Source: Bacteroidales bacterium
Lineage (GTDB): Bacteria > Bacteroidota > Bacteroidia > Bacteroidales > Tenuifilaceae
DNA length: 64,000 bases
Direction of reading: 5' to 3'
NCBI GenBank assembly: GCA_020636835.1
Contig: JACJXC010000005.1
Coordinates: 310,001 to 374,000 of the forward strand
Part shown: in pieces, positions 1-8,880 of the stretch
Layout of the letters: each line of letters starts with the position of its first letter
Position numbering within the stretch: the stretch's first letter is position 1
Position numbers and translations under genes: made by a program
The notes under the pieces: model-generated
Databases searched by the model: none
The model's input: only the letters and a program-made list of their open reading frames with translations
Told to the model about the DNA's origin: nothing

Positions 1-209
1 AAAAGATTCCGACCACGAGCTTGCTTAACAACCTCCAACAAACCGGGTTCGTAAACCGGTAAACTATCAGTATTCCATGCAGCAATCCGCTCGGGGTTGA
101 TATCAACCACATTAACCTTGATCCCGGGGTTTTTCATAGCTATTACAGCCATTGTTGGACCTCCAACATAGCCAGCCCCTATACAGCAAATACTTTTAAC
201 TTGAGTCAT
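1..209 (-). CDS. ugd: UDP-glucose 6-dehydrogenase, N-terminal fragment (runs off the window)
   Basis: The first 69 codons are visible. The N-terminus reads CCIGAGYVGGPTMAVIA, the Rossmann NAD-binding motif in the form typical of animal-type UDP-glucose dehydrogenases, which are also common in Bacteroidota; the usual bacterial TuaD/Ugd form differs. The enzyme oxidises UDP-glucose to UDP-glucuronate for capsule or exopolysaccharide. The start ATG is at 207-209. The gene lies downstream of the wbp operon on the same strand, past a terminator, which fits a polysaccharide locus continuing to the left. The catalytic cysteine region is outside the window. Confidence 0.85.
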   Translation of the reverse strand, partial: MTQVKSICCIGAGYVGGPTMAVIAMKNPGIKVNVVDINPERIAAWNTDSLPVYEPGLLEVVKQARGRNL

Positions 210-462
210 TATAAGTAATACTAGTTATGGTTACAACTAAAATACATCAATCAAAAGATGACTTACCGCCCAAGCACCATTAAGTTAATCACAAACTGGC
301 AGAATCACAGTAAATACAACTCCGTTTGGTCAATCCCAAATAGAAAGAGACTAACCACAAATTTAGCCTTCGAAGATAATACATTGGATTGTTACCGCAA
401 AATATATAATATCAAACAAAAAAAAGCCCCATTTCTGAGGCTTCTTGATATTATCCGGATTT
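210..462. other. intergenic region between wbpA and ugd
   Basis: This 253-base AT-rich stretch holds the terminator of the wbp operon (416-444). The rest probably carries the promoter of ugd, but I see no exact TAnnTTTG box on the minus strand. The open frames here are short and not protein-like. Confidence 0.6.
416..444 (-). terminator. rho-independent terminator of the wbp operon
   Basis: On the minus strand a hairpin with arms AAGCC and GGCTT is followed by eight T residues. It lies about 20 bases beyond the stop codon of wbpA. Confidence 0.75.
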
Positions 463-1755
463 TTATAAACTCCAGTAGTTAAACCCCTTGATCTTATGCC
501 GAAATATGCCCTTAACATCAACAAAAACGCACCCTTTTGACGCATAAGTGTTGAACCATGCATCAGTAAGAGCAACGTACTGATCGTGACTAACCGCAAC
601 AATAATTGCATCGTAAAGCCCAGTAGGTTCAGTGGCCATATCAAAACCATACTCCTCCTTAACCTCATGGGCATCGGCAAAGGCATCAACCACATCTATT
701 TTATCGATACCAAAGGACTGTAACTCTCTAAAAATATCAACCACCTTAGAGTTGCGTATATCGCTCACATTCTCCTTAAAGGTAACACCCATAATTAGGA
801 CACGAGCATCCTTGGGATTCTTATCCGCTGCAATAATCTTTTTAACAGTTTGTTTGGCCACATAACCACCCATTGAATCGTTGATAAATCGGCCCGCACT
901 GATAATTTGAGGATGATAGCCCAACTCCTTGGCCTTGTAAACAAGGTAGTACGGATCAACCCCAATGCAGTGCCCACCAACCAACCCGGGGAAAAATTTA
1001 AGAAAATTCCATTTGGTACCAGCGGCCTCCAAAACCTCAAAAGTATTAATTCCCATACGGTTGAATATAATTGAGAGCTCGTTCATAAAGGCAATGTTAA
1101 TGTCGCGCTGGGTATTCTCAATAATCTTAGCGGCTTCGGCTACTTTTATGGAGCTGGCACGATGAATGCCTGCCCGAATAATCAACTCGTAGGTTTTAGC
1201 AATCTCCTCGGCCGATTCGGGATCACAACCCGAGGTAATCTTTTTGATTGAAGTTAGAGTATGCTCTTTATCGCCGGGGTTTATCCGTTCGGGCGAAAAT
1301 CCCACCTTGAAATCGGTTAGATACTTTAAGCCCGATAACTCCTCCAGCAAAGGCACGCAATCCTCCTCGGTACAACCAGGGTAAACCGTTGACTCATATA
1401 CCACATAATCGCCTTTTTTCAGCACCTTACCTACTGTTCTAGTAGCGGCAAGCAGAGGGGTTAAGTCGGGCAAATTATGCTCATCAATTGGAGTGGGAAC
1501 TGCAACCACAAAAAAAGTAGCCTCTCTTAACTCATCGAGGCTCGCGGTAAACTTAATATCACAACCATCAAAAGCATTGGATTCCAACTCACGGCTGGGA
1601 TCGATACCTTTTTTCATCAACTCTACCCGCTCGGGCTTGATATCGAAACCAATTACCGATAATTTGCGGGCAAACTCAAGGGCAATAGGCAATCCCACAT
1701 AGCCCAAACCAATCACGGCGAGTTTGTTTTTTTTGGCAACTAAATCCTGGTACAT
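463..1755 (-). CDS. wbpA: UDP-N-acetylhexosamine 6-dehydrogenase (WbpA/TviB class)
   Basis: This 430-residue protein belongs to the UDP-glucose/GDP-mannose dehydrogenase family. It has GLGYVG near residues 16-21, a VPTPID segment, and the catalytic cysteine in GGHCIGVDPYY (Cys about 263). The TviB/WbpA class oxidises C6 of UDP-GlcNAc or UDP-GalNAc in two NAD-dependent steps to the uronic acid. The neighbours are homologues of WbpB, WbpD and WbpE, so the likely substrate is UDP-GlcNAc. It is the last gene of the operon, 10 bases after wbpB, with a terminator behind it. The family is certain; the exact epimer is inferred. Confidence 0.88.
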   Translation of the reverse strand: MYQDLVAKKNKLAVIGLGYVGLPIALEFARKLSVIGFDIKPERVELMKKGIDPSRELESNAFDGCDIKFTASLDELREATFFVVAVPTPIDEHNLPDLTPLLAATRTVGKVLKKGDYVVYESTVYPGCTEEDCVPLLEELSGLKYLTDFKVGFSPERINPGDKEHTLTSIKKITSGCDPESAEEIAKTYELIIRAGIHRASSIKVAEAAKIIENTQRDINIAFMNELSIIFNRMGINTFEVLEAAGTKWNFLKFFPGLVGGHCIGVDPYYLVYKAKELGYHPQIISAGRFINDSMGGYVAKQTVKKIIAADKNPKDARVLIMGVTFKENVSDIRNSKVVDIFRELQSFGIDKIDVVDAFADAHEVKEEYGFDMATEPTGLYDAIIVAVSHDQYVALTDAWFNTYASKGCVFVDVKGIFRHKIKGFNYWSL

Positions 1756-1765
1756 ACTTTAGCGA

Positions 1766-2710
1766 TTAAATAATATTTTTACAGAAAGGATGGTAATCAC
1801 CCACCAAGCCTATTTCGGCCGAATTTCGAATAGTATAAACTGTTTGTATTGAGTTTTTGGCATCGGCCAAACCGAAACCATTTCCGGCAAGTATTTCGCG
1901 GTAGCTGTGGGTATGCAGATCGGTAAAACCCTCGCTAAACTCCAACTCCTCGTTACCAATGGTAATGGATCTATACGTGCGCTGCCCCTTGGCCTTGATA
2001 GCCTGGGGAATATCGTTGTAATCGACACTTAGGAACCAGCGTACACGGGCTCTTTCCAACTCTAGGTAACCAGCTGCCTTGTCGGGATGCGATACATGCA
2101 CCCGGTTATCCTTCACATTCCCAAAAATCCAGGTTAACATATCAAAAAAATGAACCCCAATATTTGTAGCAACACCGCCCGATTTTTGAATATCACCCTT
2201 CCATGAAATGAAATACCAGCGACCTCGGCTTGTAATGTACGATAAATCGATATCGTAAATTTTATCCTTGGGCCCTTGCTCAATTCTATTCTTTAGCTCA
2301 ATGATTGATGGGTGCAAACGAAGCTGAAGGATAGTATTCACCTTCCGACCAGTTTCCTTCTCAATCTCCTGCAATGCATCTACGTTCCAAGGGTTTAGCA
2401 CAATCGGTTTTTCGCAAATGGCCTCGGCTCCTTGACGCAAGGCAAACCGAATGTGCGAATCATGTAGGTAGTTTGGAGTACAAATCGATATGTAATCAAT
2501 CTTAGTGCCCTGACGCTTCAATTTATCGATATGCCTGTCGAACCGTTCGTACTCAACAAAAAAATCTGCGTTGGGGAAATGGCTATCCATAATACCCACA
2601 CAATCGTGCTTATCTAACGCTGCCAGCAGGTTATTGTTGGTTTCCTTTATGGCTTTTAGGTGTCGGGGGGCTATAAAACCAGCAGCACCAATCAATGCAA
2701 AATTCTTCAT
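1766..2710 (-). CDS. wbpB: UDP-GlcNAcA 3-dehydrogenase, Gfo/Idh/MocA family
   Basis: This 314-residue NAD-dependent oxidoreductase has an N-terminal Rossmann motif (ALIGAAGFIAPRHL), the family CEKP signature near residue 98, and NIGVHFFDML containing the conserved His. WbpB oxidises C3 of UDP-GlcNAcA to a 3-keto sugar that the aminotransferase WbpE then uses; in Pseudomonas the two are coupled by cofactor recycling through 2-oxoglutarate. The stop of wbpD lies only 2 bases upstream of this start, so translation may be coupled. The role rests on family plus operon context. Confidence 0.85.
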   Translation of the reverse strand: MKNFALIGAAGFIAPRHLKAIKETNNNLLAALDKHDCVGIMDSHFPNADFFVEYERFDRHIDKLKRQGTKIDYISICTPNYLHDSHIRFALRQGAEAICEKPIVLNPWNVDALQEIEKETGRKVNTILQLRLHPSIIELKNRIEQGPKDKIYDIDLSYITSRGRWYFISWKGDIQKSGGVATNIGVHFFDMLTWIFGNVKDNRVHVSHPDKAAGYLELERARVRWFLSVDYNDIPQAIKAKGQRTYRSITIGNEELEFSEGFTDLHTHSYREILAGNGFGLADAKNSIQTVYTIRNSAEIGLVGDYHPFCKNII

Positions 2711-2712
2711 AT

Positions 2713-3291
2713 CTATTCTATTCTTAAAACAACATCTCCATCAAGTTTATACTTCTGCCCACTTTCGGGACAAATAGCTATATTCCGATCATCGAATTCG
2801 AGCCGATGTCCAAATTCGCTCATCCAACCAATTGGACGACCCGGATTCCCAACCACCAACTCATAAGGCTTCACATCCTTTGTAACAACCGCACCTGCAC
2901 CAATAAAGCAAAACTCTCCCAGGGTAATCCCGCATACAATTGTCGCATTAGCTCCAATGGTAGCCGATTTTTTCACAAGCGTTGTCATGTACTCGCTTTT
3001 GCGATTAACCGCACTACGAGGATTAATAACATTGGTAAAAACCATTGAGGGGCCAAGAAAAACATCATCCTCGCAAATTACACCGGTGTAAATAGATACA
3101 TTGTTCTGCACCTTTACATTACGACCAAGCGTTACACCAGGCGAAACCACGACATTCTGTCCAATATTGCAATTCTCTCCAATGGTGCAACCTGTCATAA
3201 TATGGCTAAAATGCCATATTTTGGTACCATTCCCAATAGTCGATCCCGGATCAATTATAGCAGACTCGTGCGAAAAAAATTGGTTTTCCAT
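2713..3291 (-). CDS. wbpD: UDP-3-amino-sugar N-acetyltransferase, left-handed beta-helix
   Basis: This 192-residue protein consists largely of hexapeptide repeats (for example IGNGTKIW, IGENCNIG, LGRNVKVQ), the signature of left-handed beta-helix acyltransferases. WbpD transfers acetyl from acetyl-CoA to the 3-amino group, giving UDP-GlcNAc(3NAc)A. The segment VGNPGRPIGWMSEFGHRLEF is typical of the WbpD/WlbB subgroup. It sits between the aminotransferase and dehydrogenase genes of the same pathway. The specific substrate is inferred from these neighbours. Confidence 0.86.
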   Translation of the reverse strand: MENQFFSHESAIIDPGSTIGNGTKIWHFSHIMTGCTIGENCNIGQNVVVSPGVTLGRNVKVQNNVSIYTGVICEDDVFLGPSMVFTNVINPRSAVNRKSEYMTTLVKKSATIGANATIVCGITLGEFCFIGAGAVVTKDVKPYELVVGNPGRPIGWMSEFGHRLEFDDRNIAICPESGQKYKLDGDVVLRIE

Positions 3292-3313
3292 TATCTATTT
3301 TTTTCAAAGGTAA

Positions 3314-4453
3314 CTATTTGAAAAATGCGAGCGTTTTTTCTCCAATAAAATTTAACAACGATTCATCCATTTCGGTGTGCATGGGCAACGACACCACCGA
3401 ATTTGCCAATTCGAGGGATGAAGTAAAAGGGTGAGTCCTATTCACACTACGGTATGGTTCAAAAGCTTTTTGCTGATGAAGCGGAATGGGATAATACACC
3501 ATGGCGGGAATACCAAACGAACCCAAATGCTTAATCAAGTCATCCCTATTGGCATCAACAACCCGCAGGGTGTACTGATGGAATATATGATTACTCCACT
3601 TAGCACGGCTAGGAACCATCAAATGCGGACATGTTTTAAACATGCTATCGTAGTGATTCGCGGCATCAATGCGCGCTTTATTATACTGATTAAGGTACTT
3701 TAACTTAACCCTAAGTATCGCAGCCTGAATAGTATCCAAACGGGAGTTAACCCCAATCCGATCGTGATGGTAACGCACTTTCATACCATGGTTGGCAATT
3801 GAGCGAATCTCTTCGGCTAAATTGTCGTTATTGGTGAAAAGCGCTCCCCCATCGCCATAACATCCCAGGTTTTTGGATGGAAAGAATGAAGTAGTCCCAA
3901 TATCTCCAATTGTTCCAGCCTTTAAGGTAGCCCCACTGGTCGAGTAATAATCGGTTCCTAGTGCTTGAGCAGCATCTTCAACCACATAGATATTATGCCG
4001 GGATGCTATCCGCTTTATCTCGTCCATATTGGCGCACTGTCCAAATAGATGCACAGGGATGATTGCTTTTGTACGAGGGGTAATAACCTCTTCGAGCTGT
4101 TTAGTATTGATGGTAAAGTTTAATGGATCCACATCAACCAGTATGGGAACCATGCCCAACAAGGCAACCACCTCAACCGTGGCAATGAATGTAAAATCGG
4201 GAGTAATAACCTCGTCGCCGGGTTTCAACCCAAGGGCCATCAGGGCTATTTGCAGCGCATCGGTTCCATTGGCACATCCAATTACATGCTTTACGCCAAG
4301 ATAATTGGCCAATTCGTCCTGAAATTTAGCAACCTCTTTTCCCTTAATAAATGCAGTGCTATCAATAACCTGCTGGATAGCAAAATCGATTTCGGTTTTA
4401 ATTTTGCCGTACTGACCTTTGAGGTCGCACATCTGAATATCTCTCATATCCAT
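3314..4453 (-). CDS. wbpE: PLP-dependent sugar aminotransferase (DegT/DnrJ/EryC1)
   Basis: This 379-residue protein is of the DegT/DnrJ/EryC1/StrS family. Visible are HVIGCANGTDAL near the N-terminus, VEDAAQALG, and SFFPSKNLGCYGDGGA containing the lysine that forms the PLP Schiff base. WbpE aminates the 3-keto sugar made by WbpB with glutamate as donor. It is the first gene of the four-gene operon. An alternative ATG lies two codons downstream (4447). The family is certain; the substrate is assigned from the pathway. Confidence 0.87.
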   Translation of the reverse strand: MDMRDIQMCDLKGQYGKIKTEIDFAIQQVIDSTAFIKGKEVAKFQDELANYLGVKHVIGCANGTDALQIALMALGLKPGDEVITPDFTFIATVEVVALLGMVPILVDVDPLNFTINTKQLEEVITPRTKAIIPVHLFGQCANMDEIKRIASRHNIYVVEDAAQALGTDYYSTSGATLKAGTIGDIGTTSFFPSKNLGCYGDGGALFTNNDNLAEEIRSIANHGMKVRYHHDRIGVNSRLDTIQAAILRVKLKYLNQYNKARIDAANHYDSMFKTCPHLMVPSRAKWSNHIFHQYTLRVVDANRDDLIKHLGSFGIPAMVYYPIPLHQQKAFEPYRSVNRTHPFTSSLELANSVVSLPMHTEMDESLLNFIGEKTLAFFK

Positions 4454-4481
4454 ATTCTATAAACTATAAAGTACAAAGTAT

Positions 4482-4503
4482 AAAGCCTGCAAAGTGCAGG
4501 CTT
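4482..4503 (-). terminator. hairpin downstream of RNase Y gene
   Basis: Inverted arms AAGCCTGC and GCAGGCTT are separated by five bases. They lie just past the stop of rny on the minus strand and are followed by a T-rich but interrupted tract, so this is a moderate terminator. The tract contains three heptamers of the type TATAAAG/TACAAAG. Confidence 0.6.
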
Positions 4504-4511
4504 ATAAACAT

Positions 4512-6047
4512 TTACTTGGCGTAACTAATAGCCCGGGTTTCCCGTATCACGGTAATCTTGACCTGCCCGGGGTACGTCATCTCATCCTGAATCTTCTTGG
4601 CAATTTCGAACGAGAGCTTATTTGCATCCTCGTCGGATACCTTTTCGCTTCCTACAATCACACGCAACTCTCTACCTGCCTGTATGGCAAACGTTTTCAA
4701 CACTCCGGGGTACGACAAGGCCAGATCCTCCATCTCTTTCAAGCGCTTAATGTACGACTCAACCACTTCGCGTCGAGCACCGGGTCGGGCTCCCGATATG
4801 GCATCGCAAACCTGAACAATAGGAGCAAAAAGCGTTGTCATCTCAATTTCATCGTGGTGCGAACCTATGGCATTGCAAATCTCGGGCTTCTCCTTATACT
4901 TCTCGGCCAGCTTCATTCCTAAAACAGCATGTGGCAATTCGGGCTCATCGTCGGGCACCTTCCCTATATCGTGAAGTAAGCCGGCACGCTTCGCAACTTT
5001 GGGATTCAAACCAAGCTCAGTAGCCATTATAGCGCTGAGGTTAGCCACCTCGCGCGAGTGCTGCAATAAGTTCTGACCATACGATGAGCGGTACTTCATC
5101 TTCCCAACCAATCGGATTAGTTCAGGATGCAGCCCGTGTATTCCAAGGTCGATAGCAGTACGCTTTCCTACCTCAACAATTTCCTCTTCAACCTGTTTTT
5201 GAACCTTTTGCACCACCTCCTCGATACGTGCAGGGTGAATTCGGCCATCGGTAACCAGCTGATGCAATGCCAAACGGGCTATCTCGCGGCGTACAGGGTC
5301 GAAAGCCGAAAGGATGATAGCCTCGGGGGTATCGTCAACAATAATTTCGACACCGGTTGCAGCTTCCAATGCGCGGATATTACGTCCTTCACGACCAATA
5401 ATTCGACCTTTAATCTCATCGGAATCGATATTGAATACCGTAACCGAATTTTCAATTGCAGCCTCGGTTGCCACACGTTGAATGGTTTGAACAACTATCC
5501 GTTTCGACTCCTTGGTGGCGGTCATCTTAGCCTCGTCCACAATCTCATTGATATACGACATGGCCGAAGTTTTCGCCTCTGCTTTTAACGACTCAATTAA
5601 TTGATTTTTAGCCTCCTCAGCAGAAAGCCCCGAAATAAGTTCCAACTTTTCAATCTGAGATTTGTGCATTTTATCGAGTTCCTCGCTGCGTTTCTCGATA
5701 AGTTCCATCTGGCCATTAAGGTTTTCGCGAATAACATCAACCTCTTTATGCTTACGTTGCAACTCCTCCAGTTTCTGGTTAATCACCACCTCGCGCTGCT
5801 TCGTTTTATTCTCGATTTGTGCGATACGAGAGTTTTTTTCCGTAAGCACTTTCTCGTGTTCCGTTTTAAGTTGCAAAAACTTCTCCTTGGCCTGTAATAT
5901 TTTTTCCTTCCTAATTACCTCTGCTTCGGCTTCGGCCTCCTGAATAATCTTGGATCGTTTGCCCACAAGCAACTTGCTCCAGAGCGAGTATGATATAAAT
6001 CCACCCAAAACGAAGGTTGATACTGCTATTATTATTGTAAATCCCAT
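4512..6047 (-). CDS. rny: Ribonuclease Y
   Basis: This 511-residue protein has the full RNase Y layout: an N-terminal membrane segment (about residues 3-25), a long charged coiled coil (about 30-190), a KH RNA-binding domain with GRIIGREGRNIRALE, and an HD metal-dependent nuclease domain with LLHDIGK (His-Asp at about 359-360). It is a membrane-anchored endoribonuclease that starts mRNA decay. Length matches the family. It follows zapA and the probable 6S RNA on the same strand. Confidence 0.95.
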   Translation of the reverse strand: MGFTIIIAVSTFVLGGFISYSLWSKLLVGKRSKIIQEAEAEAEVIRKEKILQAKEKFLQLKTEHEKVLTEKNSRIAQIENKTKQREVVINQKLEELQRKHKEVDVIRENLNGQMELIEKRSEELDKMHKSQIEKLELISGLSAEEAKNQLIESLKAEAKTSAMSYINEIVDEAKMTATKESKRIVVQTIQRVATEAAIENSVTVFNIDSDEIKGRIIGREGRNIRALEAATGVEIIVDDTPEAIILSAFDPVRREIARLALHQLVTDGRIHPARIEEVVQKVQKQVEEEIVEVGKRTAIDLGIHGLHPELIRLVGKMKYRSSYGQNLLQHSREVANLSAIMATELGLNPKVAKRAGLLHDIGKVPDDEPELPHAVLGMKLAEKYKEKPEICNAIGSHHDEIEMTTLFAPIVQVCDAISGARPGARREVVESYIKRLKEMEDLALSYPGVLKTFAIQAGRELRVIVGSEKVSDEDANKLSFEIAKKIQDEMTYPGQVKITVIRETRAISYAK

Positions 6048-6082
6048 AATTAATTTATTTTTAAGTTATTATATATAAAAAA

Positions 6083-6272
6083 CCCGCATTACGCCTTAAT
6101 TTTATGTAGAAACCCCAATTCAACATGGGTGGAGAGGCCATTTGTGTCAGACTTCCAACGTCCCAACAGGAATCCCGAACGAGCGGTAAAAAGGCCTGTC
6201 TTTGGCAAATAAAGTCCTACTCCAAATTTAGTAGTGTTGAGTTTCGCAAAAATATTAAGGCAATAATGCGGG
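6083..6272 (-). ncRNA. ssrS: probable 6S RNA between zapA and rny
   Basis: A 233-base gap between two conserved genes holds a sequence whose ends pair strongly. On the minus strand the 5' arm CCCGCATTATTGCCTTAAT (6272-6254) pairs with the 3' arm ATTAAGGCGTAATGCGGG (6100-6083), and the 3' arm runs straight into a T-run. Inside, GAAAC and TCAACA pair with TGTTGA and GTTTC, then comes a large central region. A closing stem, open middle and apical stem of about 190 nt fit 6S RNA, which binds RNA polymerase. In proteobacteria 6S also lies next to zapA. The identity is inferred from structure and context. Confidence 0.65.
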
Positions 6273-6280
6273 CAATGCTA

Positions 6281-6586
6281 TTAGAAAGAACGTAAGTTTT
6301 GCTTTTCAATGTACGATTCCAACCATTCATTCAGTTCCGAAAATTCACTAATCGCCTCGGAACTATCGAATTTTCCTTCGCACTCAATAAGTTTAATCAC
6401 AAACTGCAAGGCTGCCATAGCCAAAAAATCCTGAACATCCTTATCGGTGTAACGTTGCTTGTACTGAAGAACCTTATCGTTAATGAGCTTAGCGGCTTTT
6501 CGGATTTTTTCCTCATCAGCCCTGTCGATTTTTAAAGGGTAATACCTATCGGCAACATTAACTTTTATTGATAACTTGTCCTCCAT
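6281..6586 (-). CDS. zapA: Cell division protein ZapA
   Basis: This 101-residue protein begins with the ZapA pattern KLSIKVNVADRYYPLKI and continues into helices with EEKIRKAAKLIND. ZapA binds FtsZ and bundles its protofilaments at the division site. Length and composition fit the family. It starts 15 bases after a small coiled-coil gene, with which it forms an operon, and the probable 6S RNA follows its stop within about 10 bases. Confidence 0.88.
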   Translation of the reverse strand: MEDKLSIKVNVADRYYPLKIDRADEEKIRKAAKLINDKVLQYKQRYTDKDVQDFLAMAALQFVIKLIECEGKFDSSEAISEFSELNEWLESYIEKQNLRSF

Positions 6587-6601
6587 CGAAGCAATTTAGG
6601 T

Positions 6602-6895
6602 CTATCTGTTAAGTAAAGCAATACATTTGTCAATTTCCCGCACCATACGGTTAACCTTTATCTTAGCTTCGTGCACTTCGGCATCCGATGCCTCAACTGC
6701 CTTAGCCAACTTTAAGCGAGAATAGCGCTCCTCAAGCTCATGCAAAGCCATCTCTTTGGCCCTAAGCTTCGTCTCGTACTCGGCCTGTATGGCTTTAAGC
6801 TGCTCATTCTCTTGCTTTAACCTCTCATAGGTACAAACAAGAATTTGAACTTTTTGTTTAATACTGCTGCTTATTTCACTCGAATTTACGTCCAT
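6602..6895 (-). CDS. small coiled-coil protein upstream of zapA
   Basis: This 97-residue protein is predicted to be almost entirely helical with a heptad-rich coiled coil (about residues 15-75: ERLKQENEQLKAIQAEYETK). It has no signal peptide or membrane segment. I do not recognise a named family. Similar small coiled-coil genes precede zapA in other Bacteroidota, and the fold resembles ZapB, the ZapA partner in enterobacteria; a divisome role is an inference from that. A good promoter lies directly upstream (6914-6945). Confidence 0.75.
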   Translation of the reverse strand: MDVNSSEISSSIKQKVQILVCTYERLKQENEQLKAIQAEYETKLRAKEMALHELEERYSRLKLAKAVEASDAEVHEAKIKVNRMVREIDKCIALLNR

Positions 6896-6913
6896 AACTC
6901 ACATAAAGTTGTA

Positions 6914-6945
6914 CAAAATTAATCATAGAATAATCAAAAAACAAA
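6914..6945 (-). promoter_or_regulatory. Bacteroidota-type promoter of the coiled-coil gene-zapA operon
   Basis: Read on the minus strand, TTTG (6945-6942), 20 bases, then TAATTTTG (6921-6914), matching the Bacteroidota -33/-7 consensus. It is placed to start transcription just ahead of the ATG at 6895. Confidence 0.65.
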
Positions 6946-7108
6946 TAATTTGAGAAAACATTACAAGAAAATGATTTGCTCCTCATTAAGCCCAAAATAA
7001 GGCATCTATCTATCAATCTGGGAATTACAATTGATAATGAAAAACATTTCGTTGTAACACACTGTAAACTAGAACGCTTTTTTTCAAAGTAGGTACGCAC
7101 AGATTGTG

Positions 7109-7116
7109 TATATTTG
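7109..7116 (+). promoter_or_regulatory. -7 box TATATTTG of the M23 peptidase gene
   Basis: An exact TAnnTTTG match ends 11 bases before ATG 7128. It makes an upstream TTG start at 7104 impossible, because that codon would lie in or before the promoter. No clear TTG is seen at -33. Confidence 0.55.
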
Positions 7117-7127
7117 AGCGCTTTAAA

Positions 7128-8855
7128 ATGGATAAAATGCATTGTACAGTTAACTCTATCAAAATAATTGCCACATTACTTATTGCAATACAAACCAGCA
7201 TCCTAAAAGGGCAAACCGACTCACTACGCCAACCATTAAATATTGCTCCGGCCGTATCGGGATCGTTTGGCGAAATTCGCAACAACCATTTTCACTCCGG
7301 GCTTGATTTCAGAACCAAGGGGAAAATTGGATACCGGGTGTACAGCGCCGAAGCGGGATTTGTTTCCAGAATTAAGGTTAGCCCCATTGGCTTTGGCAAA
7401 GCCGTTTACATTGAGCACCCCAACGGGTTAACAACAGTTTACGCCCATCTCGACAGGTTTAGCGATAAAATTGCTGCCATTGTTGAAAAAGAGCAGTACA
7501 CAAGGAAATCGTTCGAGGTTGAAATTTTTCCATCCAAAAACGAAATTATAGTTGCACAGGGCGAGGTTATTGCCTTTTCGGGCAACTCTGGAAGTTCCGG
7601 AGGGCCACACCTTCACTACGAAGTAAGGGAAACAAAAACGCAAGCCCCCCTATCGCCACTCAGCTACCTACCCAACTGGAAAGAATCGGACCGATGGGCT
7701 CCATCCGTGAAAGGCCTATACCTATACACAATTGATAGTACCGACCTTTTAACAGGTAATCTATCGCGCAAAAAAATAGCAGTTAATAAATCAAACGGCG
7801 CATACCTTGTTCCCGACACCATAAAGGCAACAGGCCGGTTAGGCTTCGGTGTGGAAACCTTCGATTTCATAAACGAGGCAAGTAGCCGCTGCGGAGTTGC
7901 CTCCATTGCACTTTATGTAAACAATGAACAGTGGTACCATTTACGCCTCGACACCTTTGAGTTTGCCGAAACCAAGTTTGTTAACAGCACCATTGACTAT
8001 AGTAGCAAGATAAACAGCAACCTGGAAATAGTAAAACTATGGATTGATGAAAACAACCAATTTAGCGGACTTAAATCGGATAGATCGAAGGGAATTCTCG
8101 ACATTGCACCCGGATTGACATATAATTATACCATCGAGATAAAAGACCATTCGGGTAATACCACCAGAATTAACGGCGCAATAAAAGGTTCAGGTAATTC
8201 AATCCAACGGTCAACACAACCAATTGATAAAAATAGCATTCTAACCTGGAACTCCAAACACTATATCAGCACGGATTTATACGATATACTAATCCCACAA
8301 AATGCATTATATCACAATATTCAGTTCAACCACTCAGGCAATTGGATAGATAGTTCAACCCTATCAATCAGAATTAGTAAACCCGAAATCCCCATTCATA
8401 AAAAATTCACCCTTAGGGTAAAACAACTATCCATACCAAAGGAATTACAAAGCAAAGCCTTTATCGGATACGTTAATGGGAATGGTACAGAATACTGCGC
8501 AAGCCAATGGATTAACGGCAACCTCGAAGCAACCTGTAGCAAATTTGGAAACTACACAATACTCATAGATACCGTACCCCCTTGCATTAAGCCAAAAAAC
8601 TTAAACGATAAATCAAGAATAGCTGGACATAACAACATCCAATTTCACATAAACGACAACATTGCTGGAATTAGCACATACACCGGCCACATTGATAATA
8701 AATGGGTATTGTTTGAGTGGGATCCCAAAACTAAAACGCTAAGTCATCCACTAAGTGATAAAATAACGGAATCGGGAAAATGGCATAACTTATGCATTAG
8801 GGTAACTGATAGGCTAAACAACGTATCGGAATACAAATGCGAGTTTTTTTGGTAA
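7128..8855 (+). CDS. M23 family metallopeptidase, secreted
   Basis: This is a zinc endopeptidase of the lysostaphin/M23 type, expected to cut peptidoglycan cross-links in the periplasm. From ATG 7128 it has about 575 residues. Metal ligands are visible in HSGLDFR (His about 56, Asp about 60) and HLHYEV (His about 161 and 163), so it should be active. A hydrophobic signal segment (KIIATLLIAIQTSI) precedes the domain; ATG 7137 is an equally good start. The peptidase domain is confined to the first third; the remaining about 380 residues look like beta-rich modules and I do not recognise them. Confidence 0.85.
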   Translation: MDKMHCTVNSIKIIATLLIAIQTSILKGQTDSLRQPLNIAPAVSGSFGEIRNNHFHSGLDFRTKGKIGYRVYSAEAGFVSRIKVSPIGFGKAVYIEHPNGLTTVYAHLDRFSDKIAAIVEKEQYTRKSFEVEIFPSKNEIIVAQGEVIAFSGNSGSSGGPHLHYEVRETKTQAPLSPLSYLPNWKESDRWAPSVKGLYLYTIDSTDLLTGNLSRKKIAVNKSNGAYLVPDTIKATGRLGFGVETFDFINEASSRCGVASIALYVNNEQWYHLRLDTFEFAETKFVNSTIDYSSKINSNLEIVKLWIDENNQFSGLKSDRSKGILDIAPGLTYNYTIEIKDHSGNTTRINGAIKGSGNSIQRSTQPIDKNSILTWNSKHYISTDLYDILIPQNALYHNIQFNHSGNWIDSSTLSIRISKPEIPIHKKFTLRVKQLSIPKELQSKAFIGYVNGNGTEYCASQWINGNLEATCSKFGNYTILIDTVPPCIKPKNLNDKSRIAGHNNIQFHINDNIAGISTYTGHIDNKWVLFEWDPKTKTLSHPLSDKITESGKWHNLCIRVTDRLNNVSEYKCEFFW

Positions 8856-8880
8856 TTAAATCATACACAAAACAATAGCA

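Noticed and set aside
258..482. Short plus-strand open frame upstream of wbpA
   Set aside because: It lies in AT-rich intergenic DNA, covers the wbp terminator, and its sequence has no protein-like pattern.
4494..5897. Several plus-strand frames opposite rny
   Set aside because: All are shadows of the strong RNase Y gene and carry no family signature.
7104..7127. TTG start of the M23 peptidase gene at 7104
   Set aside because: The -7 box TATATTTG at 7109-7116 lies downstream of it.
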